64,000 nucleotides of DNA from Ectobius pallidus. Its lineage: Eukaryota > Arthropoda > Insecta > Blattodea > Ectobiidae. This document shows, piece by piece, positions 44,030-56,605 of the stretch; within the stretch, counting starts at the first letter, position 1; the number at the start of each line of letters is the position of its first letter. The notes beneath the pieces were generated by a model that searched no databases, was not told the origin of the DNA, and saw only the letters and a list, made by a program, of their open reading frames with translations. The position numbers and the translations under genes are program-made. The DNA is taken from contig CAXKWD010000011.1 of the NCBI GenBank assembly GCA_964059195.1, forward strand, positions 28,519,791-28,583,790, given 5' to 3'.

Positions 44030-45135
44030 GGCCCTCGGTTAAACAGTCTTTCCATTGTATTTAGACAAAATCTCAGTTACATTAATTCAGTGAAGTTTAA
44101 GTAAAAATGAAATTGATTCTTTTCAGTTTCAAGTATCGTCGATCAGAATACTTCTTACTGTATTGTACTGGCTCGGTAACTCCGTTGTACCTAGGCAATA
44201 TTTCAGTACGTATTGTTGTTCTTAAATATAGTGCTCACCAAGATATTTACTTCGTGTTGAAAATGTTCAACTAGATATGAACGTGATATGATTAAGAATC
44301 AGTTTAATTTTCAGTTTCAATAATCGTAATTGTTAAATATGTTTTATTCTCCATTGTACTGACACAGAATTTCTGTTGTACTGAGACAATACTTCGATAC
44401 ATATTATTATTCTTAAATTACAACAGGAGATAGTCACTTTGTAACTAGTATAACACGGCGTGACATGAATTAAGTGATGTTTACATAAAAAAAATAGATA
44501 AATTTACACTTAAGACAGATCAATTTTTAGTTTCAACTATCGTAATTGTAAAATATATTTGATTGTCCATTATAGGCTACTGACACCGTATCCCCGTTTC
44601 ACTGGGACAATACTTTGGTATATATTATTATTCGTAAATGAAGATAAACTAAAGAAACTAAACTCCGTGGCGCTACATCCCTGAGGAGACAAGGCCTATC
44701 ACCCGACCGCTGCATCATCTACCATAGACAGATGGCAGTATTGGGAGGCATGTGGTCAGCATGCCGACACCCAAGCCGTTAATGGTGGTTTCCGTGACCG
44801 GAGTCGCTACTTCTCTATAAAGTAGCTCCTCAGTTTGAATCACGAGGCTGAGTGCACCCCGATCCAGACCATCCTACCTCAGAAAAATCCGAGGAAGTAC
44901 CGGGGGATCGAAGCCGAGCCTAGTGATCCGTAGCCAGCAACGCTAACCACGAGACCACGAAGGCGGTCCTTAAATGAATATACTAACTTCGAAATTAGTA
45001 GAACGCAACTTGAAGCTTAGGCCAACATGAAAACAAAATAGATTAATTTATATTTAAGTTAGTATTGCCATTCCAAATTAAATGTTAATACCCCACTGTA
45101 CTGAATCAATATCTCAGTACATATTATCTTATCTT
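44030..45135. repeat. Diverged tandem array, unit about 190-215 bp, interrupted by a SINE
   Basis: Four or five units share ttttcagtttcaa-tatcgt, ccattgtactgacac, tcYgttgtactgagacaata and tacatattattattctta. Units start near 44120, 44307 and 44522. A further unit follows the SINE at about 45050-45135 (ccccactgtactgaatcaat, ctcagtacatattatct). The repeats have drifted, so the array is old. Confidence 0.75.
44647..44970 (-). mobile_element. SINE family 2 copy inserted in the tandem array
   Basis: Nearly full length (aaactccgtggcgctacatc ... gtggtcagcatgccgacac ... ctacctcagaaaaatccgag), with the tRNA-like head at the right. Flanking duplication taaatgaagata / taaatgaatata (44635-44646 and 44971-44982, one change). 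Confidence 0.9.
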
Positions 45136-45655
45136 CTTTCTTATTTCATTGCTTACGAAGACACTAACTTCGTCTTTAGAGTGTTTCACCTGCGCACAGC
45201 ATTCTCTAATTAAGTAAGGTTTACGGCGTATACTGTCACAAAAATTCAGTTTGAGTACTGTAAGGGGAACTGGCAAGAAACATCTTCCATCATTCGAAAT
45301 CTGGTCACGTCTTGCCTTGTATGCTTTAGACGCCTCCCTTCGTGTCTTATTTATATGTCTGGCATGGCCAAAGAATGGAAAATTGTTCCAGTCACATCCG
45401 TTCCTCGTGTCTCTTTTTTACTTCATGTAAAATTCGCACATAAGACTATACATATATTTGTCGCTCTTTCTTCCGAACAAAACGAGTGAGTTTTTCAACA
45501 AAATGAACTACAAGCACATTTATCTAGCATTTCAAGGGAGTTTGCAACTGATAGCTGTCATTCTTTTCTTCACCACCACAAAATTGTTTAATTCAGTCTT
45601 TTAAATTTTCAGAAGAATATTAAAACTATTAGGTTGTGGTTACCTTAGTTTATTA
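44983..45655. other. End of the tandem array, then unannotated sequence
   Basis: After the last array unit (to about 45135) no gene or repeat is recognised. Confidence 0.5.
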
Positions 45656-45967
45656 CTTCGTTTATTGTGTGATCACTATACAGGCCATGGAGACCCAGAG
45701 TGTTCCAGGAGGTTGAGGCTCCCAAGTTTTGGATATTCGGCACGTGAAGGTGGTAAGGTTGTCAGCCTTACGCACCGGCCGCCTTTAACCCCCAGGATTG
45801 CTCCCGGTACTCATTTCTGTTAGAGGCTGAGTCGACTCCAGGGCCATAGTGCCAGCAGAAGGATTAGGCCAACTGAAAAACTCCAACGACCTCATCGGGA
45901 ATCGAACCCGCGACCTTCCTGTTTGTAGCGCAGCGCCTCAACCACTACGTTACGGCGTACCCCCACA
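45656..45967 (-). mobile_element. tRNA-headed SINE, family 3, copy 2
   Basis: Same structure as 28120-28427 (actatacaggccatggag, gaaggtggtaaggttgtcag, agaaggattaggccaactg, with B box in cgggaatcgaacccgcgac on the minus strand). A 10-bp duplication TAGTTTATTA flanks it (45646-45655 and 45968-45977). Confidence 0.9.
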
Positions 45968-46224
45968 TAGTTTATTAAATGAAAACAATTTAAACGCACT
46001 CTAATATTCTGAACTTGTTCAACATTAAATTGTAGTATCCCCTTTCTATAATTTATATTCAAAATTTCTCTAAAGCCCGTTTCTACTTTACATTTATTGC
46101 CTGTCCCGCACGTTCAAACCTGCAATAAGAAGTTACTATGCATGGCACTGTAACGTATTTTGTAATTTTTCAGACCAAAAATATGTTAAATCTCGATTTG
46201 TTGAAGAGAGAGGAATAGTCATTG

Positions 46225-46324
46225 AGGTACCAGCTACCTGTGGAGTTCATATGACCTTTCCGGTTCACGTCAATGGCATTTTTGTGTGTGTAAATGCGAC
46301 AGTCCCATGGCTGCATATTATTTT
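46225..46324 (+). mobile_element. SINE family 4 fragment
   Basis: gtcaatggcatttttgtgtg and gtaaatgcgacagtccca match the family 4 copy at 61111. It directly abuts, and has replaced, the outer left arm of the inverted-repeat element that follows. Confidence 0.6.
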
Positions 46325-47660
46325 GAGAATTAATTAAACTGTTACAGTGACGGGTAATTATGGCATCCACGTTTCGGGCACTAAACTGCCGTTTCCGTGA
46401 TAATTTCCACAGATCGCAATACATTTGGGTGATTCTCTTTTCTATCTATTTGTAAACATCATGTAAACAACTTCACCTACAATCTTTGGAATTACAGTAT
46501 AAATATTTTTAAGAAGAAATCCATAAAGAGTATTTCTTTACATTTCCTTTAACACTCAAATATTTTTAAAATAAACTATTAATGTTAAATCATTGATTGT
46601 AGATAGTGTTATCATGTGATATTTACAAATAGATAGAAAAAATAAATACTCAGCAGTATTGATATTTGTGGATGTTATCACGGAAACGGCATTTCAATGC
46701 ACGAAACGTGGTTGCCATTTTGTAACGATATTTACCGTATTTTACGGACCATAAGACGCATCTTAATTTTAGGAAGGAAATTTAAAGGAAAATAAATTTA
46801 ATGTGATTCTAAACGAAACAATTTAAAGGGAATAATATACTTCATTGCATACACAATGGAATCAATGTAAATCCCTTCTAACTTAAAGCCTGCATTGTAC
46901 GAAAATCTTTTCTGTACGGGTGACATCTCGGAAATTTTAACAACTAAATTGATTTCTCGTGAAAGACTGAAAATACTTTTACACCCTCTAACCCTCAATT
47001 CAGCATACGGTAAGTGCACTGTATACCTGGCTTCCAACTACCCTCATTTTACGATTGTGAACAGGTATGGGGGGAAAAAAGCGGACCGACTCTTGTAGCT
47101 GATATCAGAGAATTGTGATACGTAAGTAAGTGAAGAGATGTAACGGCAACGTTTGTTTTCACAAGCAATGTAAATTACGTGAACATATTTCTCAATTCAA
47201 GCAATTTATCGACACTAGAACAAATTACAGTACATTCCCTGCTATCCTGTGAATGCCGCTAGGCATGCGCAGTGGCTCATATCGACAAGTTAGATATTTT
47301 AGTCGGTCGACTTTTTTTCCCTACATGTACAGTCTGTGTCAAAATTTCTAACTGTCTTATTGTTTACAACACCTTCTTTATAACTGGTATTCCGGCAATA
47401 TTTACCATAATTTTAATTTTTTTAGTGTACTTCGGACCATTAGACGCAACCAACTTTTAAGCCTCTGTTTTCAAGGTAAAAAAGTGCGTCATATGATCCG
47501 TAAAATACGGTACCCGTAGCTGTAATAGTTTAATTCATTTTGAAAAGGATATGCAATTATAGAAGTGGTCAATAAAGAGTATGTCATATTACGGGGTTGT
47601 AGAGCAATTCATTGCTGAGAAAAAAAAGAATTACGCCTATTTCTCACCTATGAATTTCAC
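46325..47660. mobile_element. Inverted-repeat DNA element, copy 2, interrupted by a TA-inserting transposon
   Basis: 46325-46734 and 47511-47660 align with copy 1 (10812-12235) on either side of its foldback insertion: ttaattaaactgttac, ccgtgataatt, aataaactattaatgttaa, gatatttgtgga, gccattttgtaacgata, then agaagtggtcaataaagag and gagcaattcattgctgag. It lacks the foldback and carries a different insertion instead, so each copy serves as the empty site of the other. Confidence 0.8.
46735..47510. mobile_element. TA-inserting DNA transposon, 776 bp, non-autonomous
   Basis: Ends CCGTATTTTACGGACCATAA plus GACGCA and, inverted, CCGTATTTTACGGATCATAT plus GACGCA, with TA on both sides (46733-46734 and 47511-47512). 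Copy 1 of the host element has a 24-base uninterrupted sequence at this point (gtaacgataaccaccaggaa plus ctgt) that lines up with the joined flanks, fixing both borders. A TIR-like internal sequence (tcggaccattagacgca) occurs near 47431. The TA duplication is compatible with Tc1/mariner-like and some other superfamilies; no transposase is present. Confidence 0.9.
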
Positions 47661-48579
47661 CCAAAGCTGTATGTCCCCCTTACTAGAAATTAGATCCCCA
47701 GGATTACCGAAGTCTCGGAAGCTCTCTCGTAATATAAGGGTAGCGACTTGTTATTAGCAGCTGTGCCTGTGAGCTCAGCATACACGCTTCAGTGTAATAT
47801 TTATACAGCCCCGCAGCTCAGGGCATTTTTGTTCTTTTTTGCTATTTCAGCGACGACAGCGTGCCAAGTTTCCTGTAGGCCGCTGTTCGTCTCTCAACTT
47901 ATCTTCGGAGAACATTGTTACAACTTATTCCTACAACTTTAGTAGTACGAATTATTTACTTTTAATCGAAGCCTTGATATCAAATTGGGGATAAGTCAGT
48001 GGGTTTGCGATACATTAATTTAAACGAATTGCGTTATAAATAAGACTTGACATTATCGGGGATTTAGCAAATTTTCCGACCAACGAGTTGCAATTTTGTT
48101 TTTGTCAAAAAGGCCGATTTAAAAAATGAAATGGCGAATACATTTTGATGTGTGTGGAATATATTCGATAACGTATATTGCTTAGCGCTAACATGTCATT
48201 TGTTAAGCTCTTGTGTAGTTATTTTTAATATCATGGTGCCCTTTTCTCTGGTGCGTATGTGAATAAAATTGGAACATGCACTCTTTACATCATTATAAAA
48301 TCTTTAACTGGGCCAACAAATACGCTATTTGGGTTTACATTATACATAGAGTTTTCTACAAAATTGAAAAAAAAAATGTTTTCAAACTTTTTTCTCGGTA
48401 TTTTTAAATCTTTCAGGACAAATTAAATTCTATTAGCGGGTAATCTGCAGAGTACACTTCTTCAGGCACGTTATAAAACACAGGTAATGCTTATTTAAAG
48501 AAATCTGCTTATGATATTTCTCAGTTTAATTGAATCTTCACTCCAAAATATTTTATTCGAAGTATTACTCCAAGGTGAA
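47661..48579. other. Unannotated stretch
   Basis: No gene recognised; the short plus-strand frame near 47748-47942 has no supporting signals. Confidence 0.5.
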
Positions 48580-49045
48580 ACACGCCTCGGCGGTACAAAC
48601 CCGACCACTGCGTCATATAAATCCGTCCTTCAACTTTAGCAGAAAGCAAGATTGGAGGACATGTGTTCAGGGCATGGGAAGTCACTTAAATGACCAAAAT
48701 TTCAAAATAGGCATAATGGATTATTGATGTTAAATGTGTCGCCGTAAATAACTGTTAAACAAATAATACACTTATTCAGAACTATTTGCTTTCGTGACAC
48801 TATATCCCATTGCGCGACACGGTTTGCCAACCGACCGCTTAGTCATCTAAATCCGTCCGTCGACATTGACGTATAGCAAGATCGGAGCAATGTGGTTAGC
48901 ATGCCGACACAAACAGTCGTTGTTGGCCTTCGTGACAGGAGTTTTGCATCCCATTCCAAATCCGCAACCTCAAAAAAATCGTAGGATCCGGAACCCGGGC
49001 TACGAATCCTTAGTCAGCAACGCTAATCTCGGTCTCATATTTTAT
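48580..49045 (-). mobile_element. Two degraded SINE family 2 fragments
   Basis: 48585-48690 and 48790-49045 both show the family order (ccgaccgctt/ccgaccactg, gtcatctaaatccgtcc, gcaagatcggagcaatgtgg, gcatgccgacac, aacccgggctacgaatcctt, agtcagcaacgctaa). The second keeps a recognisable tRNA-like head region at its right end. Confidence 0.6.
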
Positions 49046-49974
49046 AATTTTCGTCAACATTTCATCTGTGCATTGGCTTAAAACAGTAGTTGCTGACTGT
49101 TTGAAGACCAGCTTTCGATTAAATAATTACACACCCCAACAAAAGAGAACTTTTTGTTTGGTGTATCAGATGTTTTACCGGATTTTGGCTATACTTAGTG
49201 TGCTTATTCCAAATACGTAAACAGTTTTTCTCTACCAGCTCTACTTTTATATAGATTTTAGTCGTGAACTCTTAGTCTAGCGAAACAAAATCTTGCTTGA
49301 TAATATAGCTAGTGAAAGTTCTTGATCATACTTTGGACACGTAGGACGAAAACTGTACGAAGTACAAAAAACTAAAAGCTGGATTACTTTTTGGCCCTGG
49401 AATTGACAGCTCATTTGTCATAAACGACCGTACAATATGTGATGATATCAATTGTTTGAAATACCCCATGTTATATTGTTATTGTAATGTTAATGTAATG
49501 TTAGTGTGTTGCTTTTTTCTTCACATGATTTAGAAGCTAAAAATAGGCACTGTTTTTTTTATTTATATTAAACGTAAAATGGGCTAATATCCATAATGGT
49601 AATACCATATCTCACAAAACTAAACCTGACAGGGCAAAACTAATGGCACATCTGGTATCAGCGACCTAAATATACCCAAGAATAAGTATAAATTCTAAGG
49701 CATCAAAATGACTGTTGGTCTGTGTTATATATGTATATATCCGTATCGTCATTTAACGGGATGGTTGTTGCAGAACTTTTATTATTTCTCGCTAGTAAAT
49801 TGAACATCATATGATTAAAACTGTTGTTACGTCAGTACGAACTCAAGAAATATGTAAAATTTAATTAATATGACAAAGCTTATATTATGCCAACGTTTAC
49901 TGAAAACGTACTTGTATTGTAGTAAGAACCGCCTCCTACTTGGGATCCCCCCTCTCCCCCCTTGCGCGATCCAT
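49046..49974. other. Unannotated AT-rich stretch
   Basis: No gene, RNA or bounded repeat recognised. Confidence 0.5.
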
Positions 49975-52250
49975 AACCTTTTGTAATACACAGCAAAAAC
50001 TCCCCACTCACTCGTGCAGATAGCACAAAACAAAACATCTCCCTTATTACTTGTAGTACGAAACAAAAATATTCCTCCACTCGTGAAATCACAGACACGT
50101 CGTAACGAAAAGCAAAATCTCTGCCCTCACCGGTGACGGAGAGATCAATAGTAGTCTGTAAGACAAAGTGGAATCTCGTGTTTTAAACATGATATCAATA
50201 GCAGCTTGTAACACAAAGCAAGAAGTCTTTTCCAGTCTTGGGATTAATAACATATTTAAATCGAAACAAACATTCTTTTTCATTCTTTTCTTTTTATAAT
50301 GCACAACACAATGTCTTCCAAATTCTACTGATCATTAATATTTTGAATAAAAGAGTGTGAACTCATTGAAAATTTATAACACATTACAGAACTTCCTCCT
50401 TAATAAGATTGATTAATAACAATTTGTAATACAAAACGAAAGTTCTTCTGTATCTAGTTACATCAGTTACGGTTTATAACACGAAACAGAATATGTTGCT
50501 TAATTCGGCAGATGAGTAACAATAACATCTTCCTAGTTCTTGAGAAGAGTAAACGTTTGTAAATAACAGAGAATTAACAGTATTTCAGTAACAGTTTGTA
50601 ACACAAAGAATTTTCTCATCAATAATACCAATGATGGTTTTTAAAACAAAGTTCTGTAGATGCTCTTCCTCACTCGACATCAGCCAAACCAGTAGCATAA
50701 ACCAAAATGCTTCCTTACTTGAAGGAGCAATAAACTTTTGTAACAGGAAACACAAACTGTACCTTTACTCTTCAGATCAATAATACTTTGTAACACATTC
50801 AAAAAATTTCTCACATTGAAATCATGAGCTTTTTAACATGATTTTAAAAGATTAGCAGTGACTCAGTTTGCAATACAAAGCGAAGAACTTGTTTCACATT
50901 GAGATAATAAGCTTTTGTAACATAAACCAAACACTCGCAGAGAGCCAGTTTGTAATACAAAGTGACGAGCTCTGTTTAGCACTGAGATCGTGATCTTTTG
51001 TAACAAAAAAAAAATCGCAACTACTCAGTAATACAATGCGAGGAATTCTTGTCATACTGAGATCATGGGCTTTTGTAACAACTAAAAAAAACTCGCAGAG
51101 ACTCAGTTTGTAATACAAAGCGAAGAATTCTTTGTTATATTTAGATCATTAACTTTTGTAACAAATAAAAAACTCGTAGGGACTCAGTTTGTAATACAAA
51201 GCAAAGAATTCTTTGTCATATTTAGATCATGAGCTTTTGTAACAAATAAAAAACTCGCAGGGGCTCAGTTTGTAATACAAAGCGAAGAATTTGTTGTCAT
51301 ATTTAGATCATGAGCTTTTGTAACAAATAAAAAACTCGTAACTACTCAGTCAGTAATACAAAGCGAAAAATTCTTGTCACATTGAGATCATGAGCTTTTG
51401 TAACAAATAAAAAAACTCGCAGAGACTCATTTTGTAAAACAAAGCTAAAAATTCTTTGTCATATTTAGATTATGAGCTTTTGTAACAAATAAAAAAACTC
51501 GCAGGAATTCAGTTTGTGATACAAAGCGAAGAATTCTTTGTCATATTTAGATCATGAGCTTTTGTAACAAATACAAAACTCGCAGGGACTCAGTTTGTAA
51601 TACAGTGCGAAGAATTCTTTGCCATAATTAGATCATGAGCTTTTGTAACAAATAAAAAAATCGCAGGGACTCAGTTTGTGATACAAAGCGAAGATTCTTT
51701 GTCATATTTAGATCATGAGCTTTTGTAACAAATAAAAACTCTCAGGAACTCAGTTTGTAATACAAATCGAAGAATTCTTGTCACATTAAGATCATGAGCT
51801 TTTGTAACAAAGTAAAAACTCGTAACGATTCAGTTTGTAATACAAAGCGAATAACTCTTGGTGTTATTGAGGTCAATTAAAATATTGTAACACAAAGTAA
51901 AACCCTTTCACCGTAGATATCAATAAATGTTTGTAACGCAGAACACAATAAAAAATAACTTTCCTCGCTCTTCAGGTGAGTAATAATTTGAAGTATGTAT
52001 AAAGTTTGTGAGATCAATAACAGCTTGTTAATATTCCTTCCGTCTTGAGAACATTTTCTTATCTAGTTTTATCATAGCAGTTTGTAACACAACGCTTCCG
52101 CCTGTCCTAATATCAATAAAAGTTTTAACACAAAGAAGAAATCTTCCCTGTGTCGTATGTGCAAGTTCTCGTGTCACAAAGCAAAAACTTTCCCCCAACT
52201 CGTGTGGTCAATAACTCTTCTTGACACAAAGCGGAAACTTAGTTCCCTCC
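49975..52250. repeat. 2.2-kb minisatellite, regular ~80-bp unit in the core, decaying outwards
   Basis: In the core (about 50870-51850) units recur every 79-85 bases: gatcatgagcttttgtaaca, aataaaaaactcgcaggg, actcagtttgtaatacaaag, cgaagaattctttgtcat. TTTGTAATACAAA is an imperfect palindrome in each unit. Outside the core only the skeleton 'tttgtaac-acaaagc-aa ... cactcgtgagatcaataa' recurs, at shorter and irregular spacing, back to about 49975 and on to about 52250. All open frames here are by-products of the repeat. Confidence 0.92.
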
Positions 52251-53003
52251 TCGCATTGTTATTGTTGTCTCATTAAGAGCTGCTCTCAAGAAATGCCACG
52301 TGTAATTATTAGATTCCCGTCGCTAATGAAGGCGCGACATGGCACTGCTAATGAGGTAGTCTTCATGCTCACACTACAGCATTCTTTATTATCAACATAC
52401 AACACTTAATTTTTATTCGCGTGTTGTTTTCGCCTTCCTAACTAAAACACTTGTACCTACTGTCTTAAGAAACGAAACTTATTTTATCTTCTTCTTTAAC
52501 TGTTTTACCAACTCTTTCGTGGGTCTTAAACGCCAGCGAACGTCAAGGAGGAAGCAAATGTATTTAGACAGGACAACGAAGGACTCCTGGTATGGGGGAT
52601 CATCACTATAGGCCTATTCGTGGTAGGTGTTAAGTTCTGATCCGGCAACATCTTCGCGAGTGGGGAAAACCCAGAATTCATTCAATTTGACCGACCACGG
52701 GATTAGAACTGAACGTTAATTCACAACTTATTTGGACAAATTTGGGAATTAATGTGGCTGCTTCAGTATTAAGTTGTATTTTATTCAGTCATCATTAAAT
52801 TTAAGGTGCTTTTTTAATATGTAAGCAGTCTGTTATTATGATATTAATATTTTCAGCTTGACTTACGACTGATAAATGACTAATTTATGTTTATATTTAA
52901 TGAGGTGGTAACAATTGTGGGCCGTTTCAGAGCAAATCTATTCTATTATAACCTTTGGATCTTCCTCCGGCGATGGACGTATTTCAAGTTCATCGAAGGA
53001 GTA
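52251..53003. other. Unannotated stretch
   Basis: No gene or bounded repeat recognised. Confidence 0.5.
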
Positions 53004-53851
53004 CAGTAGACTCTCGATATTCGACGTGGACGGGACCGAAACTACCTCGAACTATTAAAAGAATTCATACTTAGGAAATTATACGAAAAAGACTTTGTAT
53101 ATGAAAAAATTCCTTGTGTTAAATAATACAGCACAGTAGTTTAGAGAACAGAAACTTAAATATCTCCTTGCGCTAAAGGAAAATTGTGAAGTGTCTTTTG
53201 AAAAAGAAATACTCAAGTTAAGCATTGATAGCGTATATTTCAGAATCGATGAAAACTAAACACAAATTTCGTTACAGTTTAAAAAAATTGTCAAGTGTCT
53301 TCATTTTTAACAAATTGCGTCTTTTCTGAGCATAAATGTCGCACCACCGTCTAAACAGCAATTTCTCCATCGGGGTCGCCTCGGTTTTATCTCCAAAATG
53401 GCAAGTTGTCAGGAGATAAAGAAACCATATTATATAGGATGTCTATCATTGTAATGATGAGTCTGAATTCTCAATAACCCAAAACTGGGGTCAAATGCCG
53501 TTAATTCCTTCTCACCTACAGCACCCTTTGAAACTAGTGTTGATATGAGTTCTCGCAATAATAGTTAGTCTTCGTTCGATATAATTTGCGACTTCCGAGT
53601 TCACATTAAAATAGACTGTAGCGCCAAAATCCATCATACGAGGCTTCACAAGAAACAGAAAAACTGTTTTATATTTATAATGGCTGAAAATGGCTGATTT
53701 TCTAACTCTGTCTTCCTCATCAATGTAAGGCTCTAACGCACTATTAACTGATAATTTTAATGTAATTAATTATTAACGTTAAATTAACATTTTCAGCTCG
53801 GATTTTCGGGAATATCGAATTATCGATACTAGAAATACCGAAATTCCGCTG
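53004..53851. mobile_element. pogo/Tigger-like element, 848 bp, no intact transposase
   Basis: Ends CAGTAGACTCTCGATATTCG / CAGCGGAATTTCGGTATTTC, flanked by TA (53002-53003 and 53852-53853). CAGT-start, TA-flanked ends with 'cTCgatattcg' are typical of pogo/Tigger. The interior has no long frame; it is either a MITE-like deletion derivative or too decayed to read. Confidence 0.7.
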
Positions 53852-54179
53852 TAGTGAAAGTGCAAATGGAAATTATGACTCCTTATAGGATTTAGGGAAA
53901 CTGTAATTCATTCACTAATGTTTGAGCTTTGTCCTCACACGATGAACTTACTCGGGAAAACAGGGCCTCAAGTGATGGGAGCAATGTCAATAAATCTAAT
54001 GTCATGAGACTGTTGCATTGCCATCAGCATGGGCCTCGTTCGAACCCGCGAACTTCACAACAGGAAGTCAATGACTCTCTGACTGTTCTGATGTGGAGGA
54101 CAGTTTGTTTCAATGATATGATGAAGAATACTGTATTTTTAGATTATTCACTCGTTATGTAATCCTTGCCCACATACAT
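53852..54179. other. Unannotated stretch
   Basis: No gene recognised. Confidence 0.4.
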
Positions 54180-54560
54180 AGAGCTATGACCCTGGGTTCG
54201 ACTCAGCCTCTAACAGAAATGAGCACATGGAGCTTTCTGGGGCCAAAGGCGGCAGTGCGTAGGGCTGACAACTTTACCACCTTCACGGCCGAATGTCTAA
54301 AATCTGGGAGCTTCAAACTCCTGGAACCCTTAAGGCCTCCATGGCTTGTATAGGGAATACTTTACTTTTATTAATCCTTCTGGTGGCACTCTGGCCATGG
54401 GGCAGACTCAGTCTCCAAGAGAAATTAGTATCAGGCGCAATCTTGGGGTAAAGAGGACCGGTGCGTAAGGCTGATAACCATGCCACCATCATGTGACAAA
54501 TTCCCTAAAATCTGAGAGCCTCAATCTCTTTGAACCCTAAGAGCCTTAATGGCCTCTATA
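54180..54560 (+). mobile_element. Two tandem, truncated SINE family 3 copies
   Basis: 54190-54360 (gggttcgactcagcctctaa, cagaaatgagcac, caccttcacggccgaat, aaggcctccatggc, tgtataggga) and 54375-54560 (cagactcagtctcc, gagaaattagtatc, aaggctgataaccatgcc, aatggcctctatagggac) are the reverse of the 28120 and 45656 orientation. Both end in tactttactttt-like tails, with the second copy following the tail of the first. Confidence 0.7.
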
Positions 54561-54574
54561 GGGACTACTTTACT

Positions 54575-54800
54575 TTACCTTGTACCTCTGTTCCATCTTT
54601 CTCCGTTTCATTGGCAGATGGCAAGATGCGGAGTGAGGTCATGATTGTTAATGACAGCATCATTAACAAGAGCGGATACTTCTTTGTTGTAATCAGGAGG
54701 CTTAGTTTACCCAATTCCAGGCCCCCACTAAATCCGATAACTCGGGGAAGTTATCCGGGAAATAGAAGCCGGACCAATAGATCTGTAGTCATCAGTATTA
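54575..54800 (-). mobile_element. Degraded SINE family 2 fragment
   Basis: cattggcagatggcaagatg, gttaatgacagcatc, aagagcggatacttct, ccaattccaggccccc, and ccggaccaatagatctgtag follow the family 2 order, heavily mutated. Confidence 0.5.
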
Positions 54801-55225
54801 TTATTATATTAGGCTATATTATATTATTATCTTATATTATATTATTATTATATTATTTTATTTTATTACGTCTATAACCTATACAACGTTTAGGTAGACA
54901 TAGTCAAGATACACAGAGTCTTTGTAAAAACAACATAACAATCAATACAATGAACAAAGAAAGCAATGATAATAACAATAAAATATGTAGAAAATACAGA
55001 GTAACTTAAATGTGATAGTGAAACAATAATAATAATACAAAAACTACAGAAATTCTAAAGTCAGGACAAAAATTAATTAAAAGTATAATAGGCTATTTCT
55101 TACTGCACAAATAATGTTTCAGCTTTCTTTTAAATGAGTTTACTTCATTCACTTCAATTATTTCAGTTGGTAACTTGTTAAGTTGTCGGTACTGACTACT
55201 AAACATCATACACAGGCAATACTAG
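54801..55225 (-). mobile_element. 3' end of a second LINE, with the last residues of its ORF
   Basis: The minus strand near 55200-55107 reads LNKLPTEIIEVNEVNSFKRK then LKHYLCSKK and a stop. That fits the usual LINE C-terminus ('N.LP..I......FK..LK..L'), as in NSLPSHI...FKKMLKSFLLSN of the LINE at 38929. About 250 bases of 3' UTR follow, then a (TATTA)n-like tail near 54790-54860. The upstream part is unrecognisable, so this is a short or badly decayed copy. Confidence 0.55.
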
Positions 55226-56379
55226 TGATACCCTAATAACCCTGCTGGAACGGCTAAAACTACTATTGAGACTTTTAACAATCGTAATGGAAGCAACAAT
55301 TAGTGTACAAAATATAATCTAGGATAAAAACAAATTTTAATGGGATTTATTTCTCCGAAATGAAGCTGAGCCTGAAATCCCATTTTCCCATTTTCTGGAA
55401 CGTAATGCAAATTAAAATGACGGAGATGAAATGCACCTGAAAGGAAGAACACACTATGCAGTTTAATAACCTCTTTCTGTAGTCATTAAACCGCTCAGTC
55501 GGATGCTCTGGGGATAATTAGAAATTAAGAATGCAGTGTCAACTGAACCCTTGCAATACTTCTGTTTAATAAGACAAGGGAGAGGAATAATGCTTTTAGT
55601 AATTAAAACTGCTTGCTACGAACATATTCCCGGTAGGAGAACTCTAATAGTAGTTTTGAGAACGGTAATTTATATACAATGTGGAAATCCTTTTCAGCGT
55701 TTCTGAGAAACTGAATAACCTCTCGGTTTATGCTAGGGTTTGCCAGCATCTGTACACAGGGAGGGTTCATGCGAATTTGTGAGTTTAGTGAACAAGATAT
55801 AGAAGTTTAACAATTAAAAATGTATGTTTTTTAAAGCTCTCGTGAAGTATCTAACTAAAAATAGCTACGTTAACTAAGGGTTTACTAGAGGCTTGCCCCT
55901 GGCAAATAAACTTTTTTGAAGGAACATTTCGTTATGTACTGAAACATGAGTTCTAATATTATTTCCTAGTTCTATGAAACTGTGCATTGGAGTGCTAATG
56001 TACGGAAGAACCAGTTTTTATGTTACTCAAGTATGTTCATGATCGCTCTGTGAATGTAATTCTCGGGAAAAATCCTTACAGGCATTTAAATAAATTAGTG
56101 CACTCACAAAACCCATATGAGCTCATACCATTCTTTTTAATTAAATAGGGAATCTATACCATCCTTATGCTGTAGTCTCTTTAATAAAAGCTACGTTGAT
56201 TTCTTAACAGAATTTTTAAGCCTGATCGCATTGTTTTTTTGTACATAGGATGTGGTTGTGGGGATTGTAAAAAAAATCGTCTTGTTCATTCAGATGCAAT
56301 ATTGAGTCTAGTAAAGTTGGCATGAAACAGAATTCGATAATGGAGGGAAACTATTTACATGTTCATATACATTTTAAGC
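55226..56379. other. Unannotated stretch, possibly decayed LINE
   Basis: Adjacent to the LINE 3' end, but I cannot read a protein through it. Nothing else recognised. Confidence 0.4.
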
Positions 56380-56384
56380 ATGAT

Positions 56385-56605
56385 CTTTCCATCTCTCCAT
56401 CTGTCTCTTTCGGTCTTTCTCTCTGTCCGTCTTGTCAATTTATCTGTCAATCCGAACGTCCAACTGTCCGTTCGTCTGTATGTCTGATAGTCCATCTACC
56501 AGTTCGTCTGTTTGTTCATCCGTCTGCCTATCTGTTCGTCCATCCATCCGTATGTCTTTCCGTCCTGCTGACTCTCTGCCTCTCCATCTGTCCATCTATC
56601 CCTCT
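56385..56605 (+). repeat. Degenerate (CYGT)n / (TCTG)n tetranucleotide microsatellite
   Basis: About 220 bases of ccatctgt, ccgttcgt and tgtctgtc variants. The plus frames of 101 and 85 codons across it (serine, leucine, proline and cysteine repeats) are artefacts of the repeat. Confidence 0.95.

Noticed and set aside
49827..51118. Several minus-strand frames with SLCITNWLSAS-like repeats
   Set aside because: They come from the ~80-bp minisatellite and change frame between units.
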